62,000 nucleotides of DNA, taken from the NCBI GenBank assembly GCA_012295275.1, contig CM022673.1, positions 10,030,788 to 10,092,787 on the forward strand, read 5' to 3'. The translations under genes and the position numbers were made by a program. The notes below the pieces were generated by a model. It did not search any database. It saw nothing but the letters and a program-made list of their open reading frames with translations, and was not told the origin of the DNA. Source of the stretch: Chrysomallon squamiferum (Eukaryota > Mollusca > Gastropoda > Neomphalida > Peltospiridae). Shown piece after piece: positions 12,684 to 23,277 of the stretch (position 1 is its first letter; the number at the start of each line of letters is the position of its first letter).

Positions 12684-13366
12684 TCAGTTTTGTACATGCA
12701 AATAAACATGTATATATAAACATATAAAGATGCTTCTGTTTTGTTTATATTTCATTATAATCTTCAGTATTCAAAAACAGCACAAAACTAAATAATTAAT
12801 GAAATAATCCACAGTCAGTATATTTCAGTACCTGCATGATAGATTCCAATAACAAACTTGAGTTTATTTGTTTATTTTAACAGTATCTTCATGGCTGCAT
12901 TGTGGGTTGTGGTAATGGTATGTCAAACAGAATTATACTGCATGATGTAATCTGTGTTAACTTCTTACACAGCATGAATTGTCTTGTGTTCATTTTCATA
13001 TTATTACATTCAATAATTTAGCATGACATTTTAATTTTTATTTATTATTATTTTTTGTCATTGTTTGTTTATATATATGGTTTGTTTTTGTTTGTTTTTC
13101 ATTTGCTTTTATTTTTTTTGTTTTCCTTTTAGATATAGATATATTAAAAGTACTAATAATATTTAAAAAAAAAAAAAAAATATTGATTTGATTTGATTTG
13201 ATTTTATTAAATTTATTTTATTTTATTTACAGACAAAACAGTGATGATAGTGGCTTTTATCAGTCTTGGAATGTTGATGTTTCTGATAGTAGTAACCATG
13301 GCAACTCGACACTTCTTAAAAAAGAAACAGCTCTATGGCTACAGATTAATAAAATCAAGAGTGTAG
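6397..13366 (+). CDS. ACP2: Membrane-anchored histidine acid phosphatase, lysosomal/prostatic type
   Basis: Secreted/lysosomal phosphomonoesterase of histidine phosphatase clade 2. Eleven exons: 6397-6489, 7090-7185, 7670-7756, 8754-8903, 9371-9460, 9772-9858, 10188-10314, 10680-10765, 11430-11604, 11966-12085, 13233-13366. They total 1245 nt, or 414 aa, close to vertebrate ACP2. Residues 1-25 look like a signal peptide. FRHGDRSP (about 33-40) carries the catalytic His that becomes phosphorylated, and HD at 273-274 is the proton-donor pair. Family blocks [33 protein letters not shown] and [10 protein letters not shown] are present. Sequons NST, NTT and NVT suggest N-glycosylation. Residues 374-394 form one transmembrane helix, followed by a 20-residue basic tail containing YGYRLI, a tyrosine-type sorting motif. 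ACP2 and ACPP are vertebrate paralogues, so the symbol means the membrane-anchored type, not strict orthology. The exon 4 donor (GTACTC) is weak but is the only one that keeps frame. Confidence 0.93.
6738..6917. repeat. (TAA)n/(TTA)n self-complementary tract plus T runs
   Basis: About 50 bp of TAA units run directly into about 45 bp of TTA units, followed by three long T runs. It lies in phosphatase intron 1. The two halves can pair into a hairpin. Confidence 0.85.
8074..8750 (+). repeat. Tandem array of decayed copies of the exon 4 acceptor and exon start
   Basis: This lies in phosphatase intron 3, directly upstream of exon 4 (8754-8903). The last two units are exactly 80 bp apart. Each repeats the acceptor (GTAATCTAG at 8585 and 8665) and the start of exon 4; the first copies all 27 exon bases encoding IYVRSSDKD, the second all but one. 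Older, more diverged copies start near 8503, 8416, 8326, 8201 and 8074. Some keep exon-like wording further in: 8503 and 8074 still read SDKDNTLIT and SDKDSTLIT. In the two youngest copies the frame ends at TAA just before the next acceptor. Confidence 0.85.
8990..9205. repeat. (TA)n, (TACA)n and (GATA)n microsatellite
   Basis: Simple-sequence tract in phosphatase intron 4. Minus-strand open frames through it encode only Met-Tyr-Val-Cys repeats. Confidence 0.9.
9970..10066. repeat. (CA)n/(GT)n/(TA)n microsatellite
   Basis: Intronic dinucleotide tract between phosphatase exons 6 and 7. Confidence 0.85.
10440..10660. repeat. TATG/ACAC/AGAC compound microsatellite
   Basis: Intronic tract just upstream of phosphatase exon 8, including an interrupted (GACA/GATA) run at about 10575-10622. 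Confidence 0.85.
12150..12682. other. Less AT-rich block of unknown origin in phosphatase intron 10, ending in (GT)n
   Basis: About 500 bp with noticeably more G and C and fewer homopolymers than the surrounding intron. It ends at a pair of CTCGAG palindromes followed by an uninterrupted (GT)n run (about 12643-12680). No coding frame, tRNA-like box or terminal repeat was recognised. It could be a degraded mobile-element insertion or a conserved noncoding stretch. Confidence 0.4.
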
Positions 13367-13667
13367 ATTGTTTTCTTAATTTCCGTATCTATGCATTTTC
13401 TCATGCATATCATTTATTATAAAATTTTTAATATTTATTTTATTATTACTAATTTTTTATAACATTTTATTTTAAATTTGGAGATATTTCTTATAACTTT
13501 AATATCTTAGTAAACATTTTTTATTAATAATCAGAACTTGTGTATGAGAAAATAACTGATAATTTAAATTATAATTTAGATGTAACAAAAATTCTAAAGA
13601 AATAGAATTAGATTAATAATACATTGATACCATTTATGATATATATGTATGTGTATGTGTGTGTGTG

Positions 13668-13701
<34 letters not shown>

Positions 13702-16700
13702 AGATTTCACAAGAATCTTTACACAAGACTATTATCCTACAATAATTCTGATACAAAAGTATGCTGCATAATTACTCTTAAGAAACCCTTGTGCATTTTT
13801 TGTTAAATATGAACATGATAAATAGCCATAATTGTTTTTAAATATGCATAAATTATAAATATTTATAAGTTTACTGTCATGGACATGATATTAATTTTGA
13901 ATTTTTTGTTTGTTTTTTTTTTCTCATTGATAAAATCTTTGTTGAAAGAAATTTATCATTTTCTTTAAAAAAAAAAAAACACAAACATAAATATATATAT
14001 GTAAATTTAAGTGCCTTATACTTATATATTTTTGGCAATCAGTAATAGACTTCTTTTATATATATATATATATATATTTTTATATATTTTATTATTATAT
14101 CATTATATGCCACATTTTTTACATGTTTAACAAAGATTACAGGAGTAGCTCAATAATGTAACCTTTTTAAATCAAAATATGTCTACTGCAGATATTGGTT
14201 ATGTTTTTGTTTTTATTTTTTTATTACTGTTGAAAATTTTAAACATATATACATTTAATATTTCCTGGTAATACTTACTCCTTTTCTTTTTTGATTTGGG
14301 AATTTATGTTATTATATTAACATATATTTTGAAGATGTTTTGTTATATTTATTTTTATAAATATTCTTATTTCCACTGTATGTGAATGTATATGTTTGAA
14401 CGAAGTGTATTTTATGCATTTCTTCAACAGTTAAAATAATTACTTATAAAACTGTATTTGTATGTGTGTGTGTATATGTGTGTATACTTGCATGTATATC
14501 TATGTATATTTCTACATGTTTATATATATGTGTGTGTGTGTGTGTCTGTATGTTTCTCACCACACTCATCCATGTATTGTGTAGATATTAATACTCCATG
14601 ATTGGCTCTCATAAATGATTATATTTATGAAATTGTGATTCTTTCATTATTAGATTAACGAGTCCATTTCAGTAATATAGCAGTCTTATTAATCTAACAA
14701 TTCATGTATAATAATACCAGTACAGGAAAAACAATACTAAAACAATAAACCAAATAAAATAACATACAATGATTGTGATTATTAACCCTTATATATGCCA
14801 GTCTTGAAATATTAGACTTAAAGGTTTACATATCTATATTGTATTTTAATTTTAAATTCATGTCTTTTCTTTTTTTTCTTATAATTTGAATAATATATCT
14901 GCACCATAATTTTTATATATATATATATATTTGGGTTTTAATTTTGAATTTATTCAGTATATTATTTTCTTAATTTATATTAAAATATTCTTTATAGAAA
15001 ACATTTTTTTATGAATCTATAATATTATAATGAAAAGAAAGTTATTCCATTGTGATGTTTTAATTTTAAATTTATGTCAATATTTTATTATTTTTCTTCC
15101 AGTATATGAAGATATTTTTTATACTAAATATTTACATAAACATTTTATGATGAACAAAGGTATTTTAAATTTAAGTAAGTATTTTATATAGTGTGTATTA
15201 ACATATCAGTGATATAAAATGAAACCATTGTGTTTTTTCATCATTATTTGTAGGTCTCAATTACATTCCATTTTTGATAAAGATCTATTTTGTGAAAATA
15301 AGATAATACATTATTTTCTACTTAACAGAATCCCTATATCATTTTTTTAACATTGAGAATTTACATACATGTGTGTCTTTGTAAATAAACTGCCACTGCA
15401 TTCTGGCTGTGTCCTTAAGTGTTTAAAAACTGTTTATTGTATCATAAAATAACAATATAACATTAATATTTATAATAATTTTTTTAATGTTTTTTTTTTT
15501 CAAATTTAATTTTTTGTATTTTATTCAGATAGCACCGTTTTATCTTTTTAATTAACAATCTTGTGACTTCTGTTTATTTTTTTTTCAAATTCATGGATCT
15601 AGTTAAAATTTTAAAGATTGTTGAGTGATTTTAACCATTTTTAAGCCAAAATATGCTGTTTTTGGCATGTTTGTAAGTATGCATGGGATGTTTTTTTTAT
15701 ATATATACTTAGTTATTTCTTACTTGGGTGTTGGTTACTTATTCTTATATACAGGTACTTTTACACATTACTCTGTTTTTACACTATGCAATTCATTTTT
15801 AAAACTGTATTTTATTATATTTCTACTGAGATTGTTGAAAACCTCATTATTTTTTATATTTTCAATAGATTTTATCAACAAAACTGATATGTTGTAGTGT
15901 GAAGGAAAAAAAAAATGTATTTTGTTAAACTGACATTTACGTTTTCTCTTTTGTATATTAATGCTATTAAAATATTTTATGAATAAAATGGATGTCCTAC
16001 TGACTAAAACACATTGCCAAACTAAAATTTAAGGTTTCTTTACTAATACTGTTAATAGATTTTATTAATAAAATACACATTGCCAAACTGAAATTTTAAG
16101 TTTTCTTTACTGATACTGTTAATAGATTTTATTAATAAAATGTATGTTCCAAGGAGTAATATAATATAATATTGCCAAACTGAAATTTTAAGTTTTCTTT
16201 ACTGATACTGTTAATAGATTTTATTAATAAAATGTATGTTCCAAGGAGTAATATAATATAATATTGCCAAATTGAAATTTAAGTTTTCCTTCATCTAGTG
16301 ATACCATTAAAATACAAACCCCTGTGTTTTCACAACAGAAATTGTTACTTTAAAACAGTATTGCAGATTTGTTTTATACTAGTCAGATATATTATTATCA
16401 AATTGTTAGTGTATTATAATGGGATTCTGGGTTATTGCGTTTAAAAAATTATTCATATTTATGCAAATGTTTTATGATTTACAGGTCTTGTATTTGAAAC
16501 TAGTGAAATAATTACTGTATTATAATAAAGCTTAGGCTGTTGTGTTTATAAAAGATTATCTCAGATTAATTACTTTTGTATTTTATATCACATTTATAAC
16601 CACCAAAACTCTATATTGTTATACCAGGAAAGTGGATTAATAATTATTTATAAAATAGTATTCAAGTTAAATGATGTTTCAAACCCAGTGATACCTTTTT

Positions 16701-16890
16701 TTTTTTTTTTTTTTTAGGTTTGTTTGTGTGGTGTTATATTTATCATTTTGTTTGTTAATAAAAATCTATTATCCTATTTATTTCATATAAAAATTATATT
16801 TGTACTTGGATCTATCTCACATTTTACATGTTTTTGAAAAATAAATATTTTTTGCTCATTTGTTTTGTGTTTTTGGATTACTGATTAGGT
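13367..16890 (+). other. Acid phosphatase 3' UTR and downstream AT-rich region
   Basis: No coding exon is visible. The stretch holds CA/TA microsatellites (13640-13700, 14460-14545), many AATAAA hexamers and the palindromic repeat array at 15970-16290. An AATAAA near 16840 is followed within 30 bp by T/GT-rich sequence, a plausible distal cleavage site. Which signal is used cannot be told from sequence. Confidence 0.5.
15970..16290. repeat. Tandem repeat carrying palindromic AATAAA signals
   Basis: Three good units and one degenerate unit of about 67-92 bp share ATTGCCAAACTGAAATTT and TTTCTTTACTGATACTG, then the perfect 16-bp palindrome attttattaataaaat. The palindrome lies at 16059-16074, 16126-16141 and 16218-16233, with a mismatched copy near 15974. 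Each palindrome presents AATAAA on both strands, and two are followed by TGTATGTTCC on the plus strand. Confidence 0.85.
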
Positions 16891-17540
16891 TGATTGGATC
16901 TGATTCAATGTTACAAAAAAGAGATTATTGTCTGGGCTTCTGATATTGAGATTTAAAAATAAATTTTGAACAATGCTTCAAATTTATTCTAGGATCAGAT
17001 CATTTGTTGAATTTGCATGCTAAGACTAAATATAATAATTTTATAAATTTTATCTTGAACTGCTTTTTAAATTATTTTAAATATTTAATTCAAACATTAA
17101 ATTTCAATGCATTTCCATTACTTTCTGAAATTAATTGTAATTTTGAAATAATTAATATTTTTGTGTACTTCATCTGGAAGCTCTTTTTTGACAACTATGT
17201 ATACACATACAGACAAAAAAAAAAAAAAAAAAAAAAATCAATAACAGCACAAAACAACAAATTTAATTAGTTTTATTAACATACTACATACAATCTTTAA
17301 TGTGCTGTCAAAATTTAACAATTCTTTGTAAAATATTTTTCTTTGTTTCCTTTGTATATCTTATACAACAGTATTTATACAATATTAATGAATAATAATT
17401 ATACAGGTTTATATCTAAAATACATGTACAGATGTTTTTTTTTTATATAAGCAAAAAAAAAAATAATCTATTTCAAGGTAAGTAAGGCAGGTAGTCCATG
17501 TTGAAAATGAACTGGGAACTAGGTGTGTGTCTATATATAA

Positions 17541-17580
<40 letters not shown>

Positions 17581-17745
17581 ATAAATGAAAACAATAAAAT
17601 ATGATAGCTTAATTATATCAATCAAGATAATTTTAACAAATTTAATTAAAGGTAAGTTAAAATCTTCTATGGAGGATAGAAACCAAACACATTTTTTTGG
17701 AAACTGATTACTTAATTACTACATTTTTATTCTTTTTCTGTTGAA

Positions 17746-17776
<31 letters not shown>

Positions 17777-18231
17777 AAATGAAAAAAAAAAAAAAAAAAA
17801 AAAAACAAAAAAAAAACTCTTAAAGCTTCTAACATATTGCCTTATTCTTCTCTTTCCCAAGCTGATGGCACTAAAATTTAAAATGACTAGCTAATATATA
17901 AAGTGTTAATTTTAAAATAAGTTCATTCCTACACACACACACACATACACCCTTTAAAATACTTTTATTAATAATTCTGAATAGTCATTTTAAAGTTAGT
18001 GGTAGTAGTAGTAATAACAGTAGTAGTTAGTAGTAATTGTAATAATAATAATAATGTATTAATAATAATAATGATAATGATAATAATAACGGCAATAATA
18101 ATATTATTAAAACAATAATAAAATAATAAAATATGATTGGGTACATGAGCAATGAACAGAAAATAACAACAAAGCCAAACACTGACATTTGTTTTCTTTG
18201 TTTTATGTTCTTGTTTTTTATGTTATTTTTT

Positions 18232-18272
<41 letters not shown>

Positions 18273-18712
18273 AAAAACCCGACCCCCCCCAGAAAAATAG
18301 AAATTGGAATGTTTATCCATCTGCCTAAAATTTGCAGATTAAAAAAACAACAGAAAACACTGCATACTGCGTCTATGTGTATTTGTTTGTAGTTTGTTTG
18401 TCTGTGTTGCATGTATGTGTGCATATATGTATGTGTGGCTATTTATTTCTGTATCTCTGTAGAAATGTATGTTATCTATGTATGAGGTGAGTGAATGAAT
18501 AATTTAAACCCTGACAACATTACATTGTCAACAAACTTCCCAAAACACATTTTCAGTATCTTAATACAAAATGAAATAGTTCAAATTGTGAGCAGATAAT
18601 AGATTGATCTTTCACACAAATAACAAACACACTGACAGTTGGACATAAGTAAGAATAGGGGGCAATAATGTTTTACAAATATATATATATATATATATCT
18701 ATATCAAAACAG

Positions 18713-18789
18713 GAACTTTGAGAAGAAGTTAAAGCAAATAATAGAAACTACTGAAAGAAGGCAGTATATCGTTGAAGCATCCAAGGCAG
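18713..18789 (+). other. Orphan exon-like segment
   Basis: A 77-nt segment is bounded by AAAACAG at its left and GGCAG/GTAATAG at its right. It is open in the phase reading NFEKKLKQIIETTERRQ and on to EASKA. Its composition is unlike the surrounding A/T repeats. No partner exon was found within several kb on the plus strand, so it may be an isolated coding fragment or chance. Confidence 0.3.
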
Positions 18790-19165
18790 GTAATAGTCAT
18801 ATTTTTAACTTTTTTAAAATTACAGGATATAAATGTTGAAATATCACTGAATTCTGTATAAATAATATATTCGAAATTAATAGCTTGAAAAAATTACATA
18901 AATAATTAATGAAATCAAAATGTTTTGAGATCTAAATAAACTTAGAATATTTTTTTTAAATAATAATAAAAAAGTGAATGAATTATTATTATTATTATCT
19001 TTTAAAATAATGTTCTGTCACACCTTTAATTAAAAAAAAGAAATAACAATAATAATAGAAAGAAAAAAATCGAGGAAAAAAAACGTTTATGTACCACACT
19101 CAAATACACAAATTGTTCAATAATAAAATGAAATTCAGATATAATTTCAGTATAACCAGATTATG

Positions 19166-19225
<60 letters not shown>

Positions 19226-19803
19226 TTTTTCTTTTATAAGAATTTATATTTTGATTTTTCTCTTCTTCAGAAGAGATAATGTAACAAAATTAACGATTTT
19301 GATTATTACTTTTTAACTTGTTTGTTTCCTCAGAATCAAAAATGAAACTGCAATGAAATCACTGCCTTGGAAATTTAAATTAAAAAAAACTAAACATTTT
19401 AGACATACCAGTGAGGTGACCTACAACAAACGGTTTCTGAATATTTTAATATGATTTTTATTTAATATAATGGCAAAATTATTTTTTTGATATCTGTTTT
19501 CTGTTAAATAAACTTTCTATTTACTTAATAACTTTTAGAGCCTCTAAAATGAGTTCTTATTTTTGTATAAAATTAGGAAAAAAAATAAAAATTAAAATAA
19601 AAAAAAAATAATGTCTTTTCAGGTATTCAGAATAATGCTGTAACTAACTACCAAAGAAGATAGTTACATAAGTTCAACATCAGTTAATTTTATTTGTGTT
19701 AAATGATACTTCATGACCTAAAATTATTAACTTTCCTCTTGAATAAATAAATAAATAAATAAACAAATAAATAAACAAATAAATAAATAAATAAAAAATG
19801 AAA

Positions 19804-19839
<36 letters not shown>

Positions 19840-21563
19840 AAAAAGAAAAAGAAATCAAATCATTTTTAATTTTTGTTTCTAAACAAATGGACAGCTGGTG
19901 CTGGACGGACTGGCACACAAACACAAACACCTGGATGGATATTTGGAGAAAAGTGAAAACTTAAGAGAAAAAGGTTAAACTGCATATTTAAAATTTAATA
20001 CATCTGTTAGTGAACAACAAAACATCTGCTACTAGTTTTGATTACAATACTTTTCATCTAAACATAATTTTAGTTAATAAACCCAAACTCAGTATACAAA
20101 ATTATTCATCAAAGAATATTTTTAAAACTGTTTTTCTTTTAAGTCATAAGCTGAATAAAAACAAATTCACATTTTGTAAGAAATTAATTATATGTCCAGA
20201 AATTTTTAAATTTTTTTAAAGAAAAAGATTAATATAATTTCATATCCCTCAGGACACAAAGACAATATACAGGTGCATAATGCTTTATCTTAGAAACTGG
20301 AAATGTTTCAGATTTTTTAATTTTCTTTTTCCAGAATACAAGAAGACAGCCTGAGTGTAGGATTTAAGTCTAAATACAAATTTCATTTATATTTCATATA
20401 CAGCTTATATGAAAAATCTACAGGATTTCCTATATAACATTTTTATTATTTATGATGCCAGTAAATGCAAAACATTTCTCCTGCTGCGAAAAAGTTTTCA
20501 ATTTCAGAATTTCTGATAATAGATCTGTAGTTTAATATTACAGGTTGTCCAAAATTCTGAAATCTGAAACTTTTTAAGCAGCTGAGATTGTGAATCATTA
20601 TAGTTCTGATATATAAAGCATTCATAAGCCTTATTTCATGCCTACATTTATTAAAAATATTATTTTAAATACTTGTAGACTATCTGTACAAGATATACAC
20701 AAAATACAATGAGTTTCATATTTAGACTTTGATAGTATTTTAATCATATCTCATCATACAATAAAATAAAATAAAAAAATGTAAAGTTCCAAAACATTTC
20801 TGGATCCAAGCATTTTGGATAAGGATTTCCAAACCTGTACCAAGAATGCTTATAATCAATATTTAAAAAAACAAAAAAAACAAACAAAGAAAATGTGATC
20901 TAGGTACTCACTATAAACTTGATTTCTTCATGGCAGTGTTGTTAGGAGCTAAGAACTGATGAACTAGTTCTTATATCTCTGTGGTAAATTCAGCATTAGA
21001 CTGAGAACCAGAGAATCAACAGTTTTATTCTACACAACTAAAACTGCTGTGTCTCTATTTAATCCTCAGATACGAAAAGTTGCAATGCAATTGTAACCGA
21101 AAAGTATTAATTTTACTGGCTAGCAGGTCCCCATTGGATACAAAAGTTTTAATCATTATTCAACTTTAATCATATTACTGACTGATCTGTTTCTTAAAAA
21201 TATAGTTTTGTTGTCTTTTTGTCTCATTAATTCAGAATCAAAATATCAAAAGAAGATGAGAATGCTAGCATTAGCGAAAGTTATTAACTATCAGCACTTG
21301 ATTTATTGAAAAGTTCAAAACCAACTTAACATATATCTAAAACAGTCGTAAATAGTCGTAATGATGTCCTTTGATACTTACTGAGAAAAACAAATGTATA
21401 TATATTTGAAAAGTAAGAAAATACACTGTTAAGAACAAGCATGGACAGTTTCTGACTTTATTACATAGACAGATGTTAGATATAAGTGAACAGATTAATA
21501 AAAATAACAAAAAGCAAACTTTAATATTGCTGTTATTATTTTTTTATTTTTTTGTTGTTATTG

Positions 21564-21601
<38 letters not shown>

Positions 21602-21696
21602 CCAGAAAAAAGAAAGACATCTGTTAATTGCCTAGTTTCAAGAGTTGATAAATTGAAGACAACTTTGTTAATATAAAAATATTCTATATATCTATC

Positions 21697-21727
<31 letters not shown>

Positions 21728-22129
21728 CAATCTCTTGTTATGTACACATATAAATTATGCATATCTTTATGCATATCATTTATGCATACTAATCTGTACA
21801 TGTTACGATTAAACAAACAATACAAATCTTCGGAGGTGACTAAAATTCATTTCAAATGCATGCTGACATTTGACATAAAAAGTATAAAAAATCACACACA
21901 CATACACACAACCCTGTTAGCCTGCTATACTAACTGTAAATTACTTTTGTAAATATGAATTTTTTTTTTTTTTTTTAAATGTTAAATCAACTGTTAGTAA
22001 TCTTCCCATACATATTCCTATATGAACATTCCACAGAAAATAATATAATTTGTTTATCTTTGTAATACCTCATCAACAGCTTATTTTATAAATCTCAGGT
22101 ATAGGTTCTATGGGATGCTTAGATCTTCA

Positions 22130-22161
<32 letters not shown>

Positions 22162-22464
22162 TGTTTCTTACTCACCTATTTGATTTAATATATAAATAAT
22201 TTTTTATATTCATTAAGACTTAGTAATGTGTACATGTTTTGGTATGTAAGAATACTGGTTAATCTCCAGCAGTCAGAATAATGCCAACCTCGTTCTCTAT
22301 GAAATATTCTGGGTGTGAACCTGAATATACAATTATATATTTCTATTAAATACAATCTATAAGATACTAGCCGAGGATAAAATATAGTCTAAAGATAAAG
22401 ATATATGAATATATATTTGTATATGTATATATTTTCTAGTATATCTCTGACCGTTATTTCAATA

Positions 22465-22740
22465 CAGTACGTCCCAAACAGAGATTTTGATTTATGCACA
22501 TCTCAGATAGATGTTGTTATGCATATGTATTTCAATTTGGTATATCCCAATCTGAGATTTGATTTATGTACATCCCAAACAGATATTCATATAGAAGTCA
22601 TGCAGTATTTCAATTAGCTACATCCCAAATGGATGTCTATCCATGTGTTTGATTGACATACATCCCTAAACAATGTCTATCCACAAGTCACGCTTACCAA
22701 TTTCAGTTTAATGCATCCTAATCTGAGATTTTGATTAACT
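22465..22740. repeat. Degenerate tandem repeat in the ANKRD28-like 3' region
   Basis: Four to five diverged units of roughly 55-80 bp share TACATCCCAAAC/TGAGATTT and TATTTCAATT words. It lies a few hundred bases downstream of the stop codon, so it is probably transcribed in the 3' UTR. Confidence 0.55.
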
Positions 22741-23021
22741 TTCAAGCCACACTGATTTTTTAAAATTTTCAAACCATGCATACATTTTCTGTTATATACA
22801 GCAACTGTATCACACCGGTCATAAACATAATTTATGTAATGCATAGGTAATAACACACACGTGGATCATTTGAACATACTTTTACATGGCACTGTGATCG
22901 CGAACATTTACTCTGACAATACTTATTGTTACTACAGTCCATGCGTGTCACACACGAGTCTTGCAGACGACATACTGGCCATGTCTAGTTACTCTCTCTA
23001 GGTATGTACAAACTACAAATC

Positions 23022-23214
23022 CTAATAGAACTCTGAATCTGAACTCTGCACAGAGCCAGAGTATTCCTTTTCGTGAATACTGCCTCCCGGACTTCCTCCT
23101 GATATCTGGTCACTTAGATCTAGATTACGATTACCTCCTGCAAATATACAACAGTGCATGAGAACGGGTGAGCATGAGAGTAAATGAGTGAATGAGCAAA
23201 TGAGCAAGCGAGCA

Positions 23215-23277
<63 letters not shown>

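Larger units (their letters stand above)
17272..23021 (-). other. ANKRD28-like 3' UTR and downstream region
   Basis: Between the stop codon at 23022 and the end of the convergent phosphatase region there is no minus-strand coding exon. It contains TA, A-run, (TTA)n and (AAAT)n tracts (17526-17576, 18238-18271, 19164-19226, 19741-19840, 21570-21600), several minus-strand AATAAA hexamers including one at 17272-17277, a degenerate tandem repeat at 22465-22740, and one plus-strand exon-like segment at 18713-18789. A 3' UTR of this length is possible, but its end was not determined. Confidence 0.45.

Noticed and set aside
18238-18271. Long A runs considered as poly(A) tails of retroposed genes
   Set aside because: A/T runs occur throughout and no intron-less gene copy or target-site duplication adjoins them.
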